Of a stretch of DNA of 15,218 nt, positions 1 through 8,132 are shown piece after piece (the stretch's first letter is position 1; the number at the start of each line of letters is the position of its first letter). The notes beneath the pieces are model-generated. The model ran no database searches and was not told the DNA's origin. It was given only the letters and a program-made list of their open reading frames with translations. The translations under genes were made by a program, and so were the position numbers. Source of the DNA: an uncultured Bacillota bacterium (GTDB taxonomy: Bacteria > Bacillota > Clostridia > Christensenellales > UBA1242); assembly GCA_947090235.1 (NCBI GenBank), contig CAMUNJ010000012.1, forward strand, positions 1-15,218. The letters run 5' to 3'.

Positions 1-1053
1 TCGTCTTATCGTAGACTTGCAAAAAAGTATCATCCCGACCTAAACAAAACTGAAGAAGCTGCAAATAAATTTAAGGAAATAAATGAGGCATATGAAGTTT
101 TAGGTGACCCTAAAAAAAGAGCAAATTATGACCAATATGGCTCGGCTGAAGGCCCTCAGTTTGGAGGTGGTGCAGGCGGTTTTGGCGATTTCTTCTCTGG
201 GGGTGGAGGTTTCTCAGATATTTTTTCAGATATCTTTTCTGCCTTTGGTGGCGGTGGTCAAGAGCGTGTGCAACAACGCGGGCAAGATATCAATATAGAA
301 ATCAATCTTCAGTTTAATGAAGCCGTTTTTGGCTGCGAAAAACTTATAAATGTCAACAAACAAGATAAATGTTCTGACTGTAATGGAACAGGTGCAAAAG
401 GTGGTAAAGAATTTTCTACCTGTCCTGATTGTAAAGGCAGCGGACGAGTTCGCTTTCAACAAAACACTATGTTTGGCACAACTATAAGAGAAGGACTTTG
501 TGGGCGTTGTAATGGAACTGGTAGAATTGTTAAAGAAAAATGTGTTAGTTGTAATGGGAAAGGCGTCAAAAAGGTTAGCAAAACCGTTAAACTTAAAGTT
601 CCTGCAGGTATAGATAACGATCAAGTGCTTCGTATGCGAGGCGAGGGGAATGCACCACTGCGTGAAGGTATAAATGGCGACCTCAATGTTCGTATTTCAA
701 TTGCTCCACATAAAGTGTTGGTGAGAAAAGGGATAGATATATATTTAGATTTGTATATCCCATTTACAACTACTCTTTTAGGAGGAAAGATAGAAATCCC
801 TACTTTAAAAGGAAATTATACTTTGACTATCCCAGAACTCACTGCAAGCGGAACTGTGATGAGGTTAAAAAATAGAGGCGTTAAAGCGTTGAATAGAGAT
901 TATTATGGTGATATGTTTGTCACAGTTAAGGCGGAGCCTCCAAAGAAACTTGATAGTTCAACTAAGAAAAAGTTGCAAGAATTGGAAGATATGCTTGGAG
1001 ATAGTTATCCTAAATATAATGAATATTTGAATAAAACAAAGGATTTGAAATAA
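1..1053 (+). CDS. dnaJ: Chaperone DnaJ (Hsp40), 5' end cut off by the window edge
   Basis: This is the J-domain co-chaperone that stimulates the ATPase of DnaK and hands it unfolded clients in the cytoplasm. Reading starts in frame at base 1. Codons 11-13 are the HPD tripeptide, so about 20 N-terminal residues are missing when compared with typical DnaJ. A Gly/Phe-rich stretch follows (codons about 49-86). Codons 124-188 hold four CxxCxGxG zinc motifs (CSDCNGTG, CPDCKGSG, CGRCNGTG, CVSCNGKG). The usual C-terminal substrate-binding region then runs to a TAA stop. All landmarks of a full type I DnaJ are intact. The usual partners grpE and dnaK would lie upstream, outside the window. No strong terminator follows; only an AT-only inverted repeat sits just after the stop. 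Confidence 0.97.
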   Translation, partial: SSYRRLAKKYHPDLNKTEEAANKFKEINEAYEVLGDPKKRANYDQYGSAEGPQFGGGAGGFGDFFSGGGGFSDIFSDIFSAFGGGGQERVQQRGQDINIEINLQFNEAVFGCEKLINVNKQDKCSDCNGTGAKGGKEFSTCPDCKGSGRVRFQQNTMFGTTIREGLCGRCNGTGRIVKEKCVSCNGKGVKKVSKTVKLKVPAGIDNDQVLRMRGEGNAPLREGINGDLNVRISIAPHKVLVRKGIDIYLDLYIPFTTTLLGGKIEIPTLKGNYTLTIPELTASGTVMRLKNRGVKALNRDYYGDMFVTVKAEPPKKLDSSTKKKLQELEDMLGDSYPKYNEYLNKTKDLK

Positions 1054-1132
1054 ATTTTTTATAAAAAATATCATTTAGCATACAAATTTTGTCTAACTCT
1101 ACGGATAGTAGGAGTAAAACTTGTTAAATTCA

Positions 1133-1141
1133 TGATATAAT
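1133..1141 (+). promoter_or_regulatory. Extended -10 promoter of the XRE-type gene
   Basis: TG at 1133-1134, one base, then a perfect TATAAT at 1136-1141. No good -35 lies 16-18 bp upstream, which fits an extended -10 promoter. Expected start of transcription is near 1148, giving a very short leader that contains the GGAGGT ribosome binding site at 1154-1159. An imperfect inverted repeat (ACTCTAC at 1096-1102, GTAGGAGT at 1108-1115) lies just upstream and could be an operator. Confidence 0.7.
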
Positions 1142-1164
1142 AGATTTATCAGTGGAGGTATATT

Positions 1165-1773
1165 ATGGATTTAACTAAGACAGGAGAGTTCATTGCTGAG
1201 AGAAGGAAGGCAAAAAATTTGACTCAAGCAAAATTAGCGGAAAAGATATTTGTAAGTGAAAAAACAGTTTCTAAATGGGAGTGTGGAAAAGGATTTCCAG
1301 ACACATCAATAATTTTGTTGCTTTGTGAAGTTTTAGAGATTTCTGCAAATGAACTTTTGTCAGGAAAACTTTTATCCAAAGAAGAATACAAGATTAATGC
1401 AGAAGAAAATTTGATTGCACTAAAAAATCAGCAAGCAAGATATGCCAAACATTTACTAACGCTGGAATATGTTGTTGGCTTTATGTCTAGTTTGATATTT
1501 TTGATTTCAATCTTCTTTTCGGTTTATGTAATTGAGCCGTTGGCATGGAAAATAGTTTTAGTCACATTTGGATCTTTATCTTTCTTGATTGGATTAATAT
1601 TTACTTTGCTAATAGAAAGAGAAGCAGGATATTATCAATGTGGAAATTGTGGATACAAGCGTGTGCCAAGTTATAAAGAAGTTTTGTTTTCTATGCATAT
1701 GGGAAGAAGTAGATATCTAAAGTGTCCTAAATGTGGGAAAAGAACATGGAACAAAAAGAAGATAGATAAATAA
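1165..1773 (+). CDS. XRE-family HTH protein with two TM segments and a C-terminal zinc ribbon
   Basis: 202 residues. Residues about 8-67 form an XRE/Cro-type helix-turn-helix (RRKAKNLTQAKLAEKIFVS, then EKTVSKWECGKGFPD), so DNA binding is well supported. Two hydrophobic segments follow at about 101-123 and 128-150. A rubredoxin-like zinc ribbon ends the protein, with Cys pairs 159/162 and 187/190. It is therefore probably a membrane-anchored transcription regulator with a cytoplasmic zinc domain. The start is set by GGAGGT at 1154-1159, six bases before the ATG. The gene has its own promoter and terminator, so it is a single-gene unit. Proteins of this layout in Bacillota are usually annotated only as HTH domain-containing proteins. 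Its target is unknown; the inverted repeat in front of its own promoter suggests possible autoregulation. Confidence 0.85.
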   Translation: MDLTKTGEFIAERRKAKNLTQAKLAEKIFVSEKTVSKWECGKGFPDTSIILLLCEVLEISANELLSGKLLSKEEYKINAEENLIALKNQQARYAKHLLTLEYVVGFMSSLIFLISIFFSVYVIEPLAWKIVLVTFGSLSFLIGLIFTLLIEREAGYYQCGNCGYKRVPSYKEVLFSMHMGRSRYLKCPKCGKRTWNKKKIDK

Positions 1774-1779
1774 AAATCG

Positions 1780-1803
1780 GAGTGAATATATCACTCTTTT
1801 TTT
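1780..1803 (+). terminator. Intrinsic terminator after the XRE-type gene
   Basis: GAGTGA (1780-1785), loop ATATA, TCACTC (1791-1796), then seven T residues (1797-1803). The 6-bp perfect stem with U-tract sits 7 bases after the stop codon. Confidence 0.88.
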
Positions 1804-1875
1804 ATGAAATTTATCAAAATTTGTAAAATTAATATACTTAAATTAGTTTAAAAAGAAATTTTGTTTTTAAATGAC

Positions 1876-1904
1876 TTGAAAAATTTTGAAAAAATAGTTA
1901 ATAT
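1876..1904 (+). promoter_or_regulatory. Probable sigma-A promoter for the CvpA-like/rsmH cluster
   Basis: TTGAAA (1876-1881), 17 bp, TAATAT (1899-1904). The surroundings are nearly pure A/T and another TATAAT occurs at 1904-1909 with poor spacing, so the exact -10 is uncertain. It lies between the upstream terminator and the AGGAGGG ribosome binding site at 1923-1929. Confidence 0.5.
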
Positions 1905-1934
1905 ATAATTATATATAAATTTAGGAGGGCGTAT

Positions 1935-4472
1935 ATGTCTTATGCTATGATCGCACTTATTATAAATATAAGTTTTGCTGTTATGCTTGTCATTGGTTTT
2001 CTAATTGGCTTTTGGAGAGGTGTTAAAAAAAGTGCAGTCAATTTGCTTTTTGGAGTTGTTGGGGCAATTGTAGCCTTTTTTACCACAACGCTTGTGACAA
2101 ATGCAATCTTAACTATACAAGTTACTAGTGGAGAAATAACTAAAACTCTTAACCAAATGTTTGTTGATGAAATTATGAATATTGATCAGATTTCTTCATT
2201 GATTCAAAGTGCTCCAAATCTTGAGCCTTTAATTGCAGGTTTGCCAGCCGCTATATTAAATGTTGTGGTTTTCTTGCTTATGATGATGGCTGTTCAGTTT
2301 GTTATGTATATCTTTTATAAGATAGTAGCAGTTGCTTTTCTTAGAGATAAGAAAAATGCTGACGGAAGTAAACCCAAAAAACATCGTTTGTTTGGAGGTC
2401 TTGTTGGAGTTGTAAAAACTCTTGTTATTGGTGTATTTGCAATCATGCCATTCACTTCATTGTGTGGTCTTGCTGGGACTTTAGTCACAGAAGGAAACTA
2501 TTTTATTGAAACTCCTGAAGCAAGCATGGTTGCTGAGAATATAGACGATACTTTGCCAGACAATAGTAATTTAACGACAGGGAATTTTATCGCTAAAAAT
2601 TTACCACAAGAGGCAATTGATAGTATAAAGGCATTCAACAATTCGGCTTTTGGCTTTCTAGGTGGTGCTTTTGGACTTGACGACGCATTATTTGACTACT
2701 ATGCAAAGGTAGAGATACAAGGAACACAAGTTAAAATTAGAAATGAAATAGATTCTTATTGGAGAATTTATGATGTTTACAATCAAGTAAGTAAAATAGG
2801 CAGTGAAGATTTTGATTATAATTTTGCAAACTTAAACTTTGAAAAAATAGATCCTATTGTAAATAAAATTCTTGAAAGTGGAATTTATAAAACAGTTGCA
2901 GTTGATCTCTTGACAGATATTATCAAAAATTTTGATAATAATTCATTTATTAAGCCAGAAGATTTAGGCGAGTTTACTCAAATTCTTGAAGAAGTTAGAA
3001 AAACACTTGATCAAAATACCGACATGTACAAATTTTTAACTCATGATATTGTAGATATTTATGAAGTTATAAAGAATTTCAGCAAGAGTGGAGTTGTTGA
3101 TCAAATCAATCAATTACAAGATAAATCTTTGGTTAATATCTTTAATGTTCTTTCTAAAGATAACAATTTTGAAAGTTTCCAGACTGGACTTGTCAAAATA
3201 TTTGATATGAATATAATTAGAGCAGGAGCTCAACCTTTTGCAAATATAGTTATGAATATGATTGTGCAAGAGGAACAAGGAGTTTCTGTTAACACTTCTC
3301 TTTGGACAGATGAGACTTGGGAAGGGGTTGCAAAAAATCTTGCAAGTGCTATGAGAAGTGCTCAAAGTCTTATGAATGAGGTTGAATTAGACTCAATTTT
3401 AAGTGATCCTCTTGTGCTTTTAAATAAAGATAACGAATATAACTTAGATTCAATTTTCACAAACCTTGGCTCTATGGTTGATTTATTAAGAAATAATCCA
3501 TTGTTTGTAAATAGTGAAGGAAAGCCTGTTGTAGACAAACTTTTAGAAAGCAATAAGTTTGCTCTTCCAACAGAAGATGTCAAAGATATAAATGGACAAG
3601 TTATAACAGTGGACACTTATACAAAACTTTTTAAGGAAATATATCTTCCTTCAATGAATCTAATTCGCGAAAGTGGAATGTATGATCTTTTAAAAGACAA
3701 CACAATAGAAGTTGTAGAAATATTTGAATTTATGGCAAATCAAAGCATTAAGGATGAAAAATTCCTTACAAAAGTAATCTTGCCATTATATCAAGTTGAG
3801 CCAACTAAATCGCTTTTGGTTGATGGGTTGATTAAAGGACTTCAAGGTGGGGTTATAGACTTTAGCGAACTTAACACATATCAACTTTGGGAAAATGATT
3901 TAACTCAACTTAGCAAAATTTTAAAACAACTACAAACTTTGACTATAGGAGATAAAACAGGTTTAAGAGTTTTGTTTGCAGAGAATGGTGCAGAAAATCT
4001 TGTACTTGCAGTTGATAGTCAAACATTAACTAACCTAGTTGAATCTATGCTTCTTGCAAAGTCAACTCAAAAACTTGCAAATCAACTTTTAAGTTTAGCA
4101 ACAAATTCTATCAATAGTTTATTGAATGGCACAAATATCTCCATAGATTTATCCAAAGTTCAAGATTTAGGCTTGCAGGCAGATCAAGTTGCTCAAGTTG
4201 TTGGCAGTTTTGTAGATGTATATAAAGACTATAAAGATAAAACTTCTGCTGGAGAAAGTGTAAAACTTGAAAACTTAGATTTGACAAATGTTGGAAATAT
4301 GCTTGATGTTATGAAAGAAAATGCTTATACCGATGGCGGAGTTTTTGGCGAAACATTTAATGCTATGACTGGATATTTGCAAGAAAAGTTCCCATCAGTA
4401 GTTCAACCTGGCGAAGATGGAACATATAAAGATGTTAGTTTTAAAGACCTTTTGCAAGGTTTACAAGGATAA
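1935..4472 (+). CDS. Large CvpA-like membrane protein with a long extracytoplasmic domain
   Basis: 845 residues. The N-terminal ~185 residues look like the CvpA (colicin V production protein) membrane fold: hydrophobic segments at about 5-27, 33-58, 104-136 and 153-182, with the short GFWRG turn after the first segment that resembles the conserved G-x-RG of CvpA. Ordinary CvpA proteins end near residue 160-180. Here about 660 further residues follow, mostly helical-looking, rich in Asn, Asp, Leu and Lys, with no motif I recognise and no further TM segment. If the fourth segment exits outward, this is a surface domain. Start: AGGAGGG at 1923-1929, five bases before the ATG. It is the first gene of a run into rsmH (18-bp gap), an ftsL-slot protein and a PBP, so a wall or division role is plausible but inferred. 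CvpA assignment is moderate; the large domain's function is unknown. Confidence 0.7.
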   Translation: MSYAMIALIINISFAVMLVIGFLIGFWRGVKKSAVNLLFGVVGAIVAFFTTTLVTNAILTIQVTSGEITKTLNQMFVDEIMNIDQISSLIQSAPNLEPLIAGLPAAILNVVVFLLMMMAVQFVMYIFYKIVAVAFLRDKKNADGSKPKKHRLFGGLVGVVKTLVIGVFAIMPFTSLCGLAGTLVTEGNYFIETPEASMVAENIDDTLPDNSNLTTGNFIAKNLPQEAIDSIKAFNNSAFGFLGGAFGLDDALFDYYAKVEIQGTQVKIRNEIDSYWRIYDVYNQVSKIGSEDFDYNFANLNFEKIDPIVNKILESGIYKTVAVDLLTDIIKNFDNNSFIKPEDLGEFTQILEEVRKTLDQNTDMYKFLTHDIVDIYEVIKNFSKSGVVDQINQLQDKSLVNIFNVLSKDNNFESFQTGLVKIFDMNIIRAGAQPFANIVMNMIVQEEQGVSVNTSLWTDETWEGVAKNLASAMRSAQSLMNEVELDSILSDPLVLLNKDNEYNLDSIFTNLGSMVDLLRNNPLFVNSEGKPVVDKLLESNKFALPTEDVKDINGQVITVDTYTKLFKEIYLPSMNLIRESGMYDLLKDNTIEVVEIFEFMANQSIKDEKFLTKVILPLYQVEPTKSLLVDGLIKGLQGGVIDFSELNTYQLWENDLTQLSKILKQLQTLTIGDKTGLRVLFAENGAENLVLAVDSQTLTNLVESMLLAKSTQKLANQLLSLATNSINSLLNGTNISIDLSKVQDLGLQADQVAQVVGSFVDVYKDYKDKTSAGESVKLENLDLTNVGNMLDVMKENAYTDGGVFGETFNAMTGYLQEKFPSVVQPGEDGTYKDVSFKDLLQGLQG

Positions 4473-4490
4473 AATACAATAAGAGGAAAT

Positions 4491-5420
4491 ATGGAATTTA
4501 AACACACACCAGTTTTATTAAATGAAGTTTTAAGCGGGCTTGATATTAAGCCCGCTGGTGTTTATGTAGATTGTACTATAGGTGGAGCAGGTCATTCAAC
4601 TGAGATATGCAAAAGATTAACTAATGGCAAACTTATAGGCTTTGATAAAGATGAAGATGCAGTTAAGGTTGCAAGCGAGAGGTTGAAAAATTTTGATTTT
4701 GTCAAAATTTTTCATAGTGATTACAAAAATGCACCACAGATTTTGAATGAAAATGGTTTTACTAACTTAGATGGGGTCTTAATTGATCTTGGCATAAGTT
4801 CGTATCAAATAGACACAGCAGAAAGAGGATTTTCTTTTTTACATGATGGCAGACTTGATATGCGAATGGACAAAAGTCAAGATAAAGATGCTTATTATGT
4901 GGTTAACAACTATTCCAAAGACGAACTTATAGAAATTTTATATAAGTATGGCGAAGAGCCAAATGCAAAACGAATTGTTGAAAAGATTGTAGAGGCTAGA
5001 CAGAAAAAACCTATCGAAACAACTATTGAGTTGAAAGAGATAATTGAGTCTGCATTTCCAAAAAAACTTTTATATTCACGAGGAGGCGTAAGTAAGCAAA
5101 CTTTTCAGGCTATAAGAATCGAAGTTAATGGCGAACTTGAAGGTCTTGAAAATTGTTTAAAAGAATTGATAAAACTTTTAAAATCGGGTGGCCGAATTGC
5201 AGTTATTTCTTTCCATAGCCTAGAAGATAGAATAGTCAAAAATGTTTTTAAAGAATCTTGTACAGATTGTATCTGTCCACCCAAAACGCCAATTTGTATT
5301 TGTGGACATAAAGCAGTTGCAAAGGCTATAACTAGAAAACCTGTTATTGCCAGTAAGCAAGAATTGTTGGATAATCCTCGAAGTAGCAGTGCAAAACTTC
5401 GAATAATAGAAAAAATTTAG
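4491..5420 (+). CDS. rsmH: 16S rRNA (cytosine(1402)-N4)-methyltransferase RsmH
   Basis: 309 residues, normal length for RsmH (MraW), which N4-methylates C1402 in the decoding centre of the 30S subunit using S-adenosylmethionine. Visible family signatures: HTPVLLNEVL at residues 4-13; the SAM site YVDCTIGGAGHS (about 24-35) and LIGFDKDEDAV; DLGISSYQID with the following RGFSF and LDMRMD; GGRIAVISFHSLEDRIVK near residue 240; and the C-terminal NPRSSSAKLR. The Cys-rich insert between SFHSLEDR and the C-terminus (CTDCICPPKTPICICG) is usual in this family. Start: AGAGGA at 4482-4487. It sits in front of an ftsL-slot gene and a class B PBP, the classic dcw position, though mraZ is absent upstream. 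A perfect 9-bp inverted repeat lies inside codons 15-22. Confidence 0.97.
   Translation: MEFKHTPVLLNEVLSGLDIKPAGVYVDCTIGGAGHSTEICKRLTNGKLIGFDKDEDAVKVASERLKNFDFVKIFHSDYKNAPQILNENGFTNLDGVLIDLGISSYQIDTAERGFSFLHDGRLDMRMDKSQDKDAYYVVNNYSKDELIEILYKYGEEPNAKRIVEKIVEARQKKPIETTIELKEIIESAFPKKLLYSRGGVSKQTFQAIRIEVNGELEGLENCLKELIKLLKSGGRIAVISFHSLEDRIVKNVFKESCTDCICPPKTPICICGHKAVAKAITRKPVIASKQELLDNPRSSSAKLRIIEKI
4533..4556 (+). repeat. Perfect GC-rich inverted repeat inside the 5' end of rsmH
   Basis: AGCGGGCTT (4533-4541), loop GATATT, AAGCCCGCT (4548-4556): nine perfect pairs, six of them G-C, about 40 bases after the rsmH start codon. There is no following T-tract, so it is not a standard terminator. It stands out in this AT-rich DNA and could slow translation or shield or stabilise the message. 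Confidence 0.75.
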
Positions 5421-5427
5421 AAAAAGA

Positions 5428-5456
5428 TTGTAAATTTTTGCAGTTTTATGTAAAAT
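5428..5456 (+). promoter_or_regulatory. Probable promoter for the ftsL-slot gene and PBP
   Basis: TTGTAA (5428-5433), 17 bp, TAAAAT (5451-5456), in the 87-bp gap after rsmH. No terminator is seen after rsmH, so this would be an internal promoter that adds to read-through from upstream. Confidence 0.5.
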
Positions 5457-5507
5457 ATTAAAATATAACAAAAATCATAAATTAAAGGGAGGACGAGTAT
5501 ATATATT

Positions 5508-6176
5508 ATGGAAGAAAAGTCTATAAAAACTGCACTTCTTGAAAAAGAAGTTAAGGTTGAAACTCAAACTCCTGCACCTATAAGACAAGAGAGTCAAAAA
5601 ATGGGTGAAAATCTAAAGGTTAATTTGACTAGAATAAAAGAGCAAAATTCAAAATTAAAAGAAGAGCCAAAACAACAAAATAACAAAGTTGTAGGCAAAA
5701 ATCAAATTAACTTTTTTGGAGGAGAATATAAAGTTGAAACTCCAAAGCCAGAAATTCAAGAGGTAAAGTCGTTTAAAGAAAGTACTTCCGTTATTGAAAC
5801 TCCTAACTATGATTTAATCGAGCCATTGAGTGAAGAACAAGAAGAAAAGATATTTAAGGTTGAAAAACAACCTCAAGTAAAAAAGCGTAGTAGTCCACTT
5901 TTAAAAAAGATAAAAATTGGAATTTTTGTGTTGCTAGTTGGTGTGCTTGGCTCTTGGACTATTTATAATGCGGTAGAACTTGGTAATCTTGTCACAGAAT
6001 ATAATCTAAAACTAGACCAATATCTTTTGAAACTTGGAACTCTTGATTCGGCTAGCAATATGAACGACCTTTTCCCAACTTATCCAGAGGGTGGAGGCTT
6101 GCCAGCAGGGATAGATAAAAAATCAAATTGGTTTGATAGATTTTGTAATTTCATAGCGGGGATTTTTGGAGGTTAA
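5508..6176 (+). CDS. Bitopic membrane protein in the ftsL position (candidate FtsL-like division protein)
   Basis: 222 residues. Residues 1-130 are a charged, low-complexity cytoplasmic tail rich in Lys, Glu and Gln, with three spaced copies of a V-x-ET-P-like motif (KVETQTPAP at 16, KVETPKPEI at 75, VIETPNYDL at 95). One TM segment lies at about 135-157, followed by a short helical stretch (about 158-177) and a short Gly/Pro-containing tail ending in an amphipathic WFDRFCNFIAGIF. FtsL proteins have this topology and lie between rsmH and ftsI; they link the divisome. Sequence similarity is too weak to be sure, and the tail is far longer and the coiled coil shorter than in typical FtsL. The only good Shine-Dalgarno, GGGAGGA at 5487-5493, is 14 bases from the ATG, an unusually long spacing. 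The PBP start codon follows two bases after its stop. Confidence 0.6.
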   Translation: MEEKSIKTALLEKEVKVETQTPAPIRQESQKMGENLKVNLTRIKEQNSKLKEEPKQQNNKVVGKNQINFFGGEYKVETPKPEIQEVKSFKESTSVIETPNYDLIEPLSEEQEEKIFKVEKQPQVKKRSSPLLKKIKIGIFVLLVGVLGSWTIYNAVELGNLVTEYNLKLDQYLLKLGTLDSASNMNDLFPTYPEGGGLPAGIDKKSNWFDRFCNFIAGIFGG

Positions 6177-6178
6177 TC

Positions 6179-8080
6179 TTGCAAAAATTGTATTCCTTGC
6201 ATTCTTTAAGAAAAAGGATATTAGCAATAACAATTGTAATATCCTTTCTTTTTTGTTCGCTTGCTGTTAGATTGTTTGTTTTGCAAATAATAAATAGTAG
6301 TTCTTTGCAAATAAAAGCAACAGACCAGTGGACTAGAGATTTGGCAATTGTTGCACCTCGAGGTGCGATTTATGATAGAACAGGTGCTTCTCTAGCAGTC
6401 AGTTATACAACATATAATGTTTTTACAAGACCTAGAGAGATAACTTCGGCTTCAGAGACTGCTCTCTTTTTGTCGCGGGTTTTGGATTTAGACTATGAAA
6501 AAACTTATACTAAGATTGCAAAAAAAGGTGTTTCAGAAACCTTGATAAAAATGCAAGTTGATGGAGAGATTGCTGAAAAGATATACAAACAAAATCTAAG
6601 TGGGGTATATTTAGCAGAAAATGCAAGCAGATATTATCCTTATGGCAATCTTTGTAGTCAACTTATAGGATTTACTAGTGTAGATAATCTTGGACAGTCT
6701 GGTATTGAAGCATATTTTGACGAATATCTAACTGGCGATGATGGTTGCAGTTTTGTTCAAAGTGATTTGCAAGGAAAAGAAATTGGCGGAAGTTTAAGAT
6801 ATTATATTGGAGCAACTGCTGGTGATAATCTAAACCTAACTATCGATAGCAAAATACAACTAACCTTAGAGCAAACACTTGAAAAGATAATGATAGAACA
6901 AAAAGCAAAGGCTGTTTCTGGTCTTGTTATGAAGGCAAAAACAGGAGAGGTTGTTGCAATGTCGTCTAAGCCTAGTTTTGATTTAAACGAAGTGCCTAGA
7001 GACGACCTAGAAACTCTTTTCAATCAATCACGCGTTACTTGTGTGACAGATAATTATGAGCCAGGCTCTACATTTAAAATTCTTACAATCTCAGCGGCTC
7101 TTGAAGAGGGATTGACTAATTTAAACGATAGATTTTATTGCCCAGGTTATAGAGTTATAGATGGAGTTAGAATCAAATGTTGGCGTAGTATTGGGCATGG
7201 CTCTCAAACTCTGACAGAAGCATTTGCAAATTCTTGCAATTGCTGTTTTATGGACTTGGCTTTGAGGCTTGGCAAGGATAAGTTTTATTCTTATATGCAA
7301 AAGTTTGGATTGGGAAGTAAGACAGGAATCAGTATAAGCGGTGAAGGTGGCGGAATTTTGATGAATAAAGCAAATGTAAAAAATGTTGACCTTGCTCGTA
7401 TGGGATTTGGCCACGCCGTTGCATTAACTCCAATTCAACTAGCAACAGCAGTTTCTTCGGTAACAAATGGTGGCAATTTGATAACTCCTTATATTGTTGG
7501 TGATATTGTTGATGTTAATGGCAATATCGTTAAAGAGGGGCAAACTAACATAAAACATTCAACAATATCACAATCAACTTCGCAAATAGTAAATCAACTT
7601 CTAGAACATGCTACAAACAAGACTGCACCATATACTTTTGTAGAAGGATATAATGTTGGTGGCAAAACTGGTACTGCTCAAAAATATAAAGAGGGTGGTG
7701 GAATTGATGTAGGAAAATATATTTCAAGTTTTGTGGGAACTTATCCTGCAAATGATCCAGAATATATTTTAGTTTTGCTTGTAGATGAGCCAAGTGCAGG
7801 AGCATATTATGGCAGTATAGTTGCGGCTCCATATGGCAAACAAGTTTTTATGGGAATGTTTGAATATTTGGGGTTAGAAAAGGATGATACTCAAGCCGTA
7901 ATAGAATATGTAACTATGCCAGACCTAGAAGGTTCAACTTTGCTTGATGCGGCTCTTCAATTAAAAGAACTTGGTTTATATTATGAATTGGATGGAGAAG
8001 GAGATATAATCGTCCGTCAACTTCCACCTGCTGGCACTAAAATTGAAAAGGGTGGAACAATAATTTTGATAACTAATTAA
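6179..8080 (+). CDS. ftsI: Class B penicillin-binding protein (FtsI/PBP2B/SpoVD type) with PASTA domain
   Basis: 633 residues. A peptidoglycan DD-transpeptidase that crosslinks septal wall outside the membrane. One TM anchor lies at about 12-36, then the PBP dimerisation domain (APRGAIYDRTG at 59-69). The transpeptidase domain is complete: SxxK as S297-T-F-K300 within YEPGSTFK, SxN as S352-C-N354, and KTG at 496-498. One PASTA domain occupies 580-633 (MPDLEG to the end), as in SpoVD/PBP2x-type enzymes. The start codon is TTG at 6179: GGAGG at 6168-6172 lies six bases upstream inside the last codons of the preceding gene, so the two are translationally coupled. No ATG gives a better start. Order rsmH, ftsL-slot, PBP is the standard dcw order and argues for FtsI. 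SpoVD cannot be excluded by sequence alone, but nothing else here hints at sporulation. mraY/mur genes do not follow. Confidence 0.93.
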   Translation: MQKLYSLHSLRKRILAITIVISFLFCSLAVRLFVLQIINSSSLQIKATDQWTRDLAIVAPRGAIYDRTGASLAVSYTTYNVFTRPREITSASETALFLSRVLDLDYEKTYTKIAKKGVSETLIKMQVDGEIAEKIYKQNLSGVYLAENASRYYPYGNLCSQLIGFTSVDNLGQSGIEAYFDEYLTGDDGCSFVQSDLQGKEIGGSLRYYIGATAGDNLNLTIDSKIQLTLEQTLEKIMIEQKAKAVSGLVMKAKTGEVVAMSSKPSFDLNEVPRDDLETLFNQSRVTCVTDNYEPGSTFKILTISAALEEGLTNLNDRFYCPGYRVIDGVRIKCWRSIGHGSQTLTEAFANSCNCCFMDLALRLGKDKFYSYMQKFGLGSKTGISISGEGGGILMNKANVKNVDLARMGFGHAVALTPIQLATAVSSVTNGGNLITPYIVGDIVDVNGNIVKEGQTNIKHSTISQSTSQIVNQLLEHATNKTAPYTFVEGYNVGGKTGTAQKYKEGGGIDVGKYISSFVGTYPANDPEYILVLLVDEPSAGAYYGSIVAAPYGKQVFMGMFEYLGLEKDDTQAVIEYVTMPDLEGSTLLDAALQLKELGLYYELDGEGDIIVRQLPPAGTKIEKGGTIILITN

Positions 8081-8117
8081 ATAAATGGTTAATAAATTAG
8101 TAAAAATTGTGAAAATA

Positions 8118-8126
8118 TGATAAAAT
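8118..8126 (+). promoter_or_regulatory. Extended -10 element placed for leaderless transcription
   Basis: TG (8118-8119), A, TAAAAT (8121-8126). The expected start of transcription, 6-8 bases downstream, falls on or next to the ATG at 8133. No Shine-Dalgarno precedes that ATG, which fits a leaderless message. No good -35 is seen. Confidence 0.5.
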
Positions 8127-8132
8127 AATATC

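Noticed and set aside
226..624. Long open frame on the minus strand opposite dnaJ
   Set aside because: It lies fully antisense to an intact, well-recognised dnaJ, has low-complexity Phe/Thr/Ser content and no ribosome site; it is a shadow of the coding strand. The same applies to open frames opposite the PBP, glyS and ABC-F genes.
1054..1069. ATTTTTTATAAAAAAT palindrome after dnaJ as a terminator
   Set aside because: It has no G-C pairs and a 2-base centre; such A/T symmetry is expected by chance in this DNA.
1089..1120. MerR-type operator with 19-20 bp spacing in front of the XRE-type gene
   Set aside because: TTGTCT and a TAAAAC/GTAAAA can be set at this spacing around the inverted repeat, but no MerR gene is present and the extended TATAAT nearer the gene is a far better promoter.
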